DNA of 20,037 nucleotides, taken from NCBI GenBank assembly GCA_964354445.1, contig CAYGZT010000001.1:1-20037 (forward strand), in the 5' to 3' direction. Positions 16,132 through 20,037 of this stretch are shown in pieces. Positions within the stretch are counted from its first letter, which is position 1, and each line of letters begins with the position of its first letter. The stretch comes from CAYGZT01 sp964354445 (GTDB lineage: Bacteria; Patescibacteriota; Minisyncoccia; UBA6257; JAGOQP01). The translations under genes were made by a program, and so were the position numbers. The notes below the pieces were generated by a model. It was given only the letters and a program-made list of their open reading frames with translations. It did no database searches and had not been told where the DNA came from.

Positions 16132-16659
16132 ATGCAGTTTCAAGTTCCTCAAAACATCGACATTGAGAGCAAGATCGTCGGCCCGCTCACCCTCAAGCAG
16201 TTTGCGTTTGTCGGAGGACCGGCGCTTATGTCGTTTTTTCTGTACTTCGTGTTATCGTTCCCGTTGTGGGTTGCGATGACGGTGATACTGGTACCGCTGG
16301 GTATCGCATTCGCGTTCATTAAAATTGGCGGCAGGCCCTTTTTTGTCGTTACGCTTCTTGCGCTCAGGTATTACTGGCAGCCGAAACTGTACTTATGGCA
16401 GCGTCCGATTATTGAGGAAGTGGTGGCGATTCCTCTGCCGCAGCGTGCCGAGGCACGCCGCGGGGCGCTCCAGATGGCGTTGGTTGGCATTTCAAGCGTC
16501 GGCAAATTATGGCAGGACATCACGACGACCAAGAACCCGCTTCCCCAGCGCGAGAAAGTTCTTCCGCAACGCTCTGTAGGAGAAATCCAGGAACAGTACC
16601 AGGTATTTCGGCGCCTGACGGGAGAGAAAGATGTCGCACGCCGCATTGATTATCGATAA
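16132..16659 (+). CDS. PrgI-family membrane protein (VirB3-like)
   Basis: The 175-residue product begins FQVPQNIDIESKIVGPLTLKQF, the characteristic PrgI opening. Two adjacent membrane helices follow (about 24-44 and 46-66), then a loop GGRPFF, a short aromatic segment RYYWQPKLYLWQRP, and a polar C-terminal half. PrgI proteins are small inner-membrane parts of conjugation/type IV secretion systems and take the place of VirB3 next to VirB4. The gene directly precedes the two VirB4 pieces, as expected. The start ATG lies 6 bases after the previous stop and lacks a Shine-Dalgarno. The C-terminal half is longer than the membrane core and has no recognised motif. Confidence 0.88.
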   Translation: MQFQVPQNIDIESKIVGPLTLKQFAFVGGPALMSFFLYFVLSFPLWVAMTVILVPLGIAFAFIKIGGRPFFVVTLLALRYYWQPKLYLWQRPIIEEVVAIPLPQRAEARRGALQMALVGISSVGKLWQDITTTKNPLPQREKVLPQRSVGEIQEQYQVFRRLTGEKDVARRIDYR

Positions 16660-16673
16660 AAACGCTAACGTTT

Positions 16674-16682
16674 TGATATTCT
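16674..16682 (+). promoter_or_regulatory. Internal extended -10 promoter (TGA-TATTCT) before the VirB4 pair
   Basis: TGATATTCT has the TGN extension and four of six hexamer matches. Seven bases past the hexamer is 16689, the A of the ATG of the next gene, so the transcript would be leaderless. A short perfect inverted repeat, AAAACG-CTAA-CGTTTT (16659-16674), overlaps its upstream end and could be an operator or a weak attenuator. The motif is seen; activity is inferred. Confidence 0.45.
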
Positions 16683-16688
16683 GATTCT

Positions 16689-17378
16689 ATGGCTGAGAAA
16701 GTAACCGAACAGACACACTCGACCCAACAGTTTGTCGAGGTGCAAGAGGTTAAGGACGGTGTGATAGTGCTCAAGAGCGGCGGCTTGCGTGCGGTGATTA
16801 TGGTTGCCGGCGTCAACTTTGAGCTCAAATCCGAGAGCGAGCAGGATGTTATCACCGCCGCGTACCAGGATTTTCTCAATATGCTGGATTTTTCCGTGCA
16901 GATTGTGGTGCACTCGCGCAAACTCAACATCGACCGCTATCTCAAGAAGATGCAGGACATACGCGAAAAAGAACCCACCGAGCTGTTACGCAATCAAATA
17001 GACGAGTACATCCAATTCATAAAGGGGTTTGTGAAAGATAACGAGATTATGACCAAGCATTTCTTTGTTGTGGTGCCTTACGAGGCGGGCGGCATGGGTC
17101 AGGTCAGAAAGGGTGTGGGGAGCATACTGTCGTTCGGCAAGAAGAAACAGCAAGCCGCCCAGACGGCGGCTCAACAGGAAACGTTTGAGCAGAAAATAGT
17201 GCAGCTTCGCCAGCGCATCGACCAAATTTTGGGTGGATTTGAGCGCATCGGATTGCGAGCCGTCACACTCAATGACCAGGAACTGATGGAGCTTTTCTAT
17301 AACCTCTATAACCCCGAAACAGTCGAGCGGGAACTGAAACTGGAAGGTCAGGGAACTGCTGCGCCGCAGCAGAAGTAG
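16689..17378 (+). CDS. TraC/VirB4 N-terminal-domain-like protein
   Basis: The 229-residue product has no membrane helix and no Walker motif. Residues 15-150 resemble the N-terminal domain of VirB4/TraC ATPases, with strand-rich VIVLKSGGLRAVIMV, a long helix QDVITAAYQDFLNML, SVQIVVHSRKLNIDRYL and MTKHFFVVVPYEA. A Gln/Lys-rich coiled-coil-like stretch follows around 155-190, and ELMELFYNLYNPET near the end is also typical of these ATPases before their motor domain. The ATPase itself is the next gene, 8 bases on, so the VirB4 function is split over two chains. It probably docks the ATPase at the membrane. The ATG at 16689 coincides with the predicted start of an internal promoter. The split layout is common in CPR genomes. 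Confidence 0.8.
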   Translation: MAEKVTEQTHSTQQFVEVQEVKDGVIVLKSGGLRAVIMVAGVNFELKSESEQDVITAAYQDFLNMLDFSVQIVVHSRKLNIDRYLKKMQDIREKEPTELLRNQIDEYIQFIKGFVKDNEIMTKHFFVVVPYEAGGMGQVRKGVGSILSFGKKKQQAAQTAAQQETFEQKIVQLRQRIDQILGGFERIGLRAVTLNDQELMELFYNLYNPETVERELKLEGQGTAAPQQK

Positions 17379-17386
17379 CATTCACT

Positions 17387-19144
17387 ATGGCTGAGCAAGT
17401 TCGCGCTCCAAAAGCATACGAGGGTGGAGGCAAGGAAGATATCCGCAACATCATTGCGCCGGCTGCGTTTGAAGTGAGCCAAAACTATATCAAAATCGGA
17501 AACAAGCTGGCCAAGACCCTCTTTGTGCTTTCTTATCCTCGCTACCTTTCCGGCGGCTGGTTCTCTCCCATTATCAACCTGGCGAAACTTTTTGATGTAT
17601 CGATTTTTGTGCATCCGGTCAGCACGGCGCTGGCGTTGCGGGGTCTGCGCAAAAAAGCGGCGCAGGTTGAGGCGGAACTTCTCGAACGGGAAGGCAAAGG
17701 ACTGGTGCGCGACCCGATGCTTGAAACTGCCTTTGCGGACATCGAAGCGTTGCGCGACAACTTGCAGCAGGCGCGCGAGCGACTGTTCGATACCGCCGTC
17801 TACATCACCATCTACGCCGATACCGTCGAGAAACTTAACGAGCTCGAGGAGACCCTCAATAATCTTTTTGAAAGCAAGCTCATTTACCTCAAGCCGGCAA
17901 TCTTCCAGCAGATTGAAGGGTTCACCTCGACGTTGCCGCTGGGACAGGACAAGCTGGCGATCCGCACCCCCCTTAACTCCGGACCGGTGTCGTCGTTCTT
18001 CCCGTTCGTATCGACGGACCTGACGTCCGATGAGGGAATTTTGTACGGCGTGAATCTGCATAACAACACACTGATTATTTTCGACCGCTTCTCACTTGAA
18101 AACGCCCACCAGGTGGTATTCGCAAAGTCAGGTTCCGGGAAATCATATGCAACCAAACTTGAAATTCTGCGTACTCTGATGGGAGGTACGGAAGTGCTGG
18201 TAATTGACCCGGAAAACGAGTACAAGAACCTCTGCGATACGGTGGGCGGAACGTACTTCAAGATTTCGCTTGCCTCTGACCAGCACATCAATCCTTTTGA
18301 TATTCCGGTAGTACCCGAAGGCGAGGACGCTGCCGATACCTTCAAATCGCACATCCTGACCCTCACGGGGCTTTTGAAAATCATGCTGGGCGACATGACG
18401 GTTGAGGAAGAAGCGCTCTTGGACCGTGCAATTGTGGAAACCTATGCGTCGCGCGACATCACGCCGCAGAATCCGCACTTTCTGGAAATGGAAGCGCCGA
18501 TGCTCTCGGATCTTGAGACGGTACTTCGCAATATGGAAGGCGGCCGTTCACTAGGAGACCGGCTCTACAAGTTCACGCAAGGCACCTACTCGGGCTTTGT
18601 GAACCAGAAAACCAACATCGATATCAACAACCGTCTGATTGTGTTCTCTATGCGGGATCTTGAAGATGAACTGCGGCCGGTTGCGATGTACGTGATTCTG
18701 AATTTCATCTGGAATTTGATTCGGGCGCGCCTCAAGCGCCGCATCATGGTCATCGACGAGGCGTGGGTGATTATGAAATACCCCGAGGGAGCGGCGTTCC
18801 TCTTTGGCATGGTCAAACGGGGCCGCAAGTACTACCTGGGCATCACCACCATCACGCAAGAAGTGGACGATTTCTTGAACTCTCCCTATGGAAAACCCGT
18901 GATTACCAACTCGTCGCTGCAGCTTTTGCTCAAACAGGCGCCGTCAACCATCGACAATGTAGCAAAGACGTTTGGCCTCACCGAAGCGGAAAAGAACCTG
19001 CTTCTGGAATCGGGCGTGGGGCAGGGATTGTTCTTCGCGGGCCTCAAGCATGTGGCGATTCAGGTTGTGGCGTCGTACTTTGAAGACAAAATCATCACCA
19101 CCAAACCCCAGCAGCTCCTGGGAGAGGAACCGCCGCTGGTTTAA
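17387..19144 (+). CDS. virB4: VirB4-type secretion ATPase
   Basis: The 585-residue product has a VirB4 N-terminal region (1-215, with a coiled-coil-like stretch around 90-140) and a RecA-like motor. Walker A is AKSGSGKS (246-253), with VLVIDPENEY after it. Walker B is IMVIDEAW (453-460), and TTITQEVDDFL and ITNSSLQLLLKQAP are the usual C-terminal motifs. VirB4 is the hexameric inner-membrane ATPase that powers assembly and transport in all type IV secretion systems. Length is shorter than full VirB4 (about 790-800) because part of the N-terminal domain is supplied by the preceding gene. It begins 8 bases after that gene's stop. The system's wider function (DNA transfer, protein secretion or surface filament) cannot be told from this gene alone. 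Confidence 0.93.
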   Translation: MAEQVRAPKAYEGGGKEDIRNIIAPAAFEVSQNYIKIGNKLAKTLFVLSYPRYLSGGWFSPIINLAKLFDVSIFVHPVSTALALRGLRKKAAQVEAELLEREGKGLVRDPMLETAFADIEALRDNLQQARERLFDTAVYITIYADTVEKLNELEETLNNLFESKLIYLKPAIFQQIEGFTSTLPLGQDKLAIRTPLNSGPVSSFFPFVSTDLTSDEGILYGVNLHNNTLIIFDRFSLENAHQVVFAKSGSGKSYATKLEILRTLMGGTEVLVIDPENEYKNLCDTVGGTYFKISLASDQHINPFDIPVVPEGEDAADTFKSHILTLTGLLKIMLGDMTVEEEALLDRAIVETYASRDITPQNPHFLEMEAPMLSDLETVLRNMEGGRSLGDRLYKFTQGTYSGFVNQKTNIDINNRLIVFSMRDLEDELRPVAMYVILNFIWNLIRARLKRRIMVIDEAWVIMKYPEGAAFLFGMVKRGRKYYLGITTITQEVDDFLNSPYGKPVITNSSLQLLLKQAPSTIDNVAKTFGLTEAEKNLLLESGVGQGLFFAGLKHVAIQVVASYFEDKIITTKPQQLLGEEPPLV

Positions 19145-19164
19145 TTTTCTGCCCCCATCTTTTT

Positions 19165-19683
19165 GTGACTGATGAGCAGACAACAACCGGAAATGGAGAA
19201 GGGGCTGTATCCGAGGAGCGCGGCGACGAGCAGTTGTTTGTAGAAACAAGCGGTGAGGTTGATGAAAGCGGTGCCGAGGAGCTTGGCGAAGAAGGGGAAG
19301 AGGAGTTGGACGAGAGCGTAACTCTTGAACAGACAGGTCCGCGGTTTGATTTTATTGAGATAATCTTTCTGGTTTCCTTGTGCGGTGCGGCGGATGCGCT
19401 TGAACTGCTGGACCTGACGGGCGTTGGCATCGTTATCGGACTTCTTGTTGATTTTGGCGTCGGTCCCGCGACAGTTATGTATCTCTGGCTCAAAGGCACC
19501 TCGCATCTTGGAAAGAACGCAATCGCGCAGGGTATTGAACTGATTCCTGTTCTTGACGTGCTGCCAATCCGCACTACTGCCATTATTCTGACGATTATTG
19601 CGGTGAACCATCCGAAAGTGTTTGAGAAGGCCGGTGTTGCGGGGAAAATTGCACAGAAGGCGCTCACCAAGGGCAGGGGATGA
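19165..19683 (+). CDS. Acidic-tailed multi-pass membrane protein, end of secretion operon
   Basis: The 172-residue product is read from GTG at 19165, 20 bases after the VirB4 stop; an ATG at 19172 is in another frame. Residues 1-57 are strongly acidic and Gly/Thr-rich (for example EELGEEGEEELDES). Three hydrophobic segments follow, about 63-79, 86-109 and 134-148, with a conserved-looking IELIPVLDVLPIRTTAI before the last, and a basic C-terminus KIAQKALTKGRG. No family is recognised. Position suggests an accessory inner-membrane protein of the VirB4 machine, its acidic arm possibly contacting a basic partner. A fresh promoter follows immediately, so it is probably the last gene of the operon. 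The GTG start is moderately sure. Confidence 0.78.
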   Translation: MTDEQTTTGNGEGAVSEERGDEQLFVETSGEVDESGAEELGEEGEEELDESVTLEQTGPRFDFIEIIFLVSLCGAADALELLDLTGVGIVIGLLVDFGVGPATVMYLWLKGTSHLGKNAIAQGIELIPVLDVLPIRTTAIILTIIAVNHPKVFEKAGVAGKIAQKALTKGRG

Positions 19684-19693
19684 ACAGAGCTTG

Positions 19694-19702
19694 TGGTATA
19701 CT
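19694..19702 (+). promoter_or_regulatory. Extended -10 promoter (TGG-TATACT) of the final partial gene
   Basis: TGGTATACT has the TGN extension and five of six hexamer matches and predicts a start at about 19709, 13 bases before the ATG at 19722. A second, plainer TATACA at 19710-19715 would give a transcript starting at the ATG itself. Either way the leader is very short. Confidence 0.5.
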
Positions 19703-19721
19703 TACTATATATACAGCGATA

Positions 19722-20037
19722 ATGAGGCATTCAACACATAAAACTTTGTATGGATGGGTGATTGCGCTTGTGGTGCTGGCGCTCGGGCAGGCAGTGTGGG
19801 CGGTCGAACCGCAATTTTTGATGTCGTGGGAAGCGAAGAATACGGTTCCGGTGTGGTTTGAAGGGAAGTCGTTTCCTACCAATGAAGGTGCCGTCATCGC
19901 GTCGTTTGAGCTGGTGAGCCAGAACAAAGCTGATTTTGGAAAAGTTATTAGCCTCTCCAATCGCGAAGTGCGCTGGTATCTTAACGACCGGCTGGTGCGG
20001 CGCGGCAATGGTCTGCAGACGTTCAGCGTCGGCGTTG
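19722..20037 (+). CDS. Secreted protein of unknown function, N-terminal part (cut by window end)
   Basis: The frame is open from the ATG at 19722 to the window end, giving 105 residues. A signal peptide is clear: HKTLYGW, a hydrophobic run VIALVVLALGQA, and likely cleavage at AVWA|V (residue 27). The exported part begins EPQFLMSWEAKNTVPVWF, followed by a pattern of alternating strands (VIASFELVSQ, REVRWYLNDRLV, LQTFSVGV) that looks beta-rich, perhaps an immunoglobulin-like fold. No family is recognised. It has its own promoter, separate from the VirB4 operon, but its place directly after it and its exported nature make it a candidate surface partner of that machine. Confidence 0.8.
   Translation, partial: MRHSTHKTLYGWVIALVVLALGQAVWAVEPQFLMSWEAKNTVPVWFEGKSFPTNEGAVIASFELVSQNKADFGKVISLSNREVRWYLNDRLVRRGNGLQTFSVGV

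Noticed and set aside
16659..16674. Intrinsic terminator after the PrgI gene
   Set aside because: The stem is six pairs, four of them A-T, and the T run belongs to the stem; it is too weak, and genes of the same machine continue downstream.
17348..18061. 237-codon open frame on the minus strand
   Set aside because: It lies opposite the conserved VirB4 ATPase and VirB4 N-terminal-like genes and has Arg/His-rich, unlikely composition; it is a shadow frame.
1..20037. tRNA, rRNA, CRISPR array, insertion sequence or plasmid origin
   Set aside because: No cloverleaf-like segment, regularly spaced repeat, transposase frame or iteron cluster could be seen in the short gaps or elsewhere.

Overview
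The window looks like a chromosomal segment of an uncultivated Candidate Phyla Radiation (Patescibacteria) bacterium, most likely from the Parcubacteria/Paceibacteria side. This is an inference from gene content, as no rRNA or other marker is present. The signs are a membrane operon with a PrgI-like protein followed by a VirB4/TraC-type ATPase in two pieces, short intergenic gaps, a Pol I that appears to lack a working proofreading domain, a DksA/TraR-like protein with almost no zinc ligands, and start codons with essentially no Shine-Dalgarno sequence. The standard genetic code fits, because TAA, TAG and TGA each end several recognisable genes.

Region 1 (1-1592): polA runs leftwards off the window edge from a start at 1444. 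Its divergent promoter region (1445-1592) also serves the next gene. Region 2 (1593-10583): a rightward run of housekeeping and membrane genes. In order these are a proline-rich single-pass membrane protein, a degenerate DksA/TraR-like protein, a YifB/ComM AAA+ ATPase, a UbiA-type prenyltransferase with a long extra membrane N-terminus, a UvrD/Rep-type helicase, a membrane-fused spermidine-synthase-like protein, and RsmA (KsgA). An intrinsic terminator separates the DksA-like gene from comM.

Region 3 (10584-19683): a promoter on top of the rsmA stop codon opens an operon of about 9 kb resembling the inner-membrane part of a type IV secretion/conjugation machine. It encodes a single-pass membrane protein, a secreted eight-cysteine protein, a VirB6/TrbL-like polytopic protein, a cytoplasmic protein with a proline-rich tail, PrgI, a VirB4 N-terminal-type protein, the VirB4 ATPase and an acidic multi-pass membrane protein. 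The VirB6-like gene carries one in-frame TAG between its signal-peptide segment and the rest. Region 4 (19684-20037): a new promoter and the start of a secreted protein cut by the window end.

Functionally, polA, the helicase and comM act on DNA, and the operon could move DNA or protein across the envelope. A link between the two (DNA uptake or exchange) is plausible but not shown. No tRNA, rRNA, CRISPR array, IS element or plasmid origin was seen. No stretch over 300 bases lacks a gene; the longest gap is the 148-base polA divergent region.
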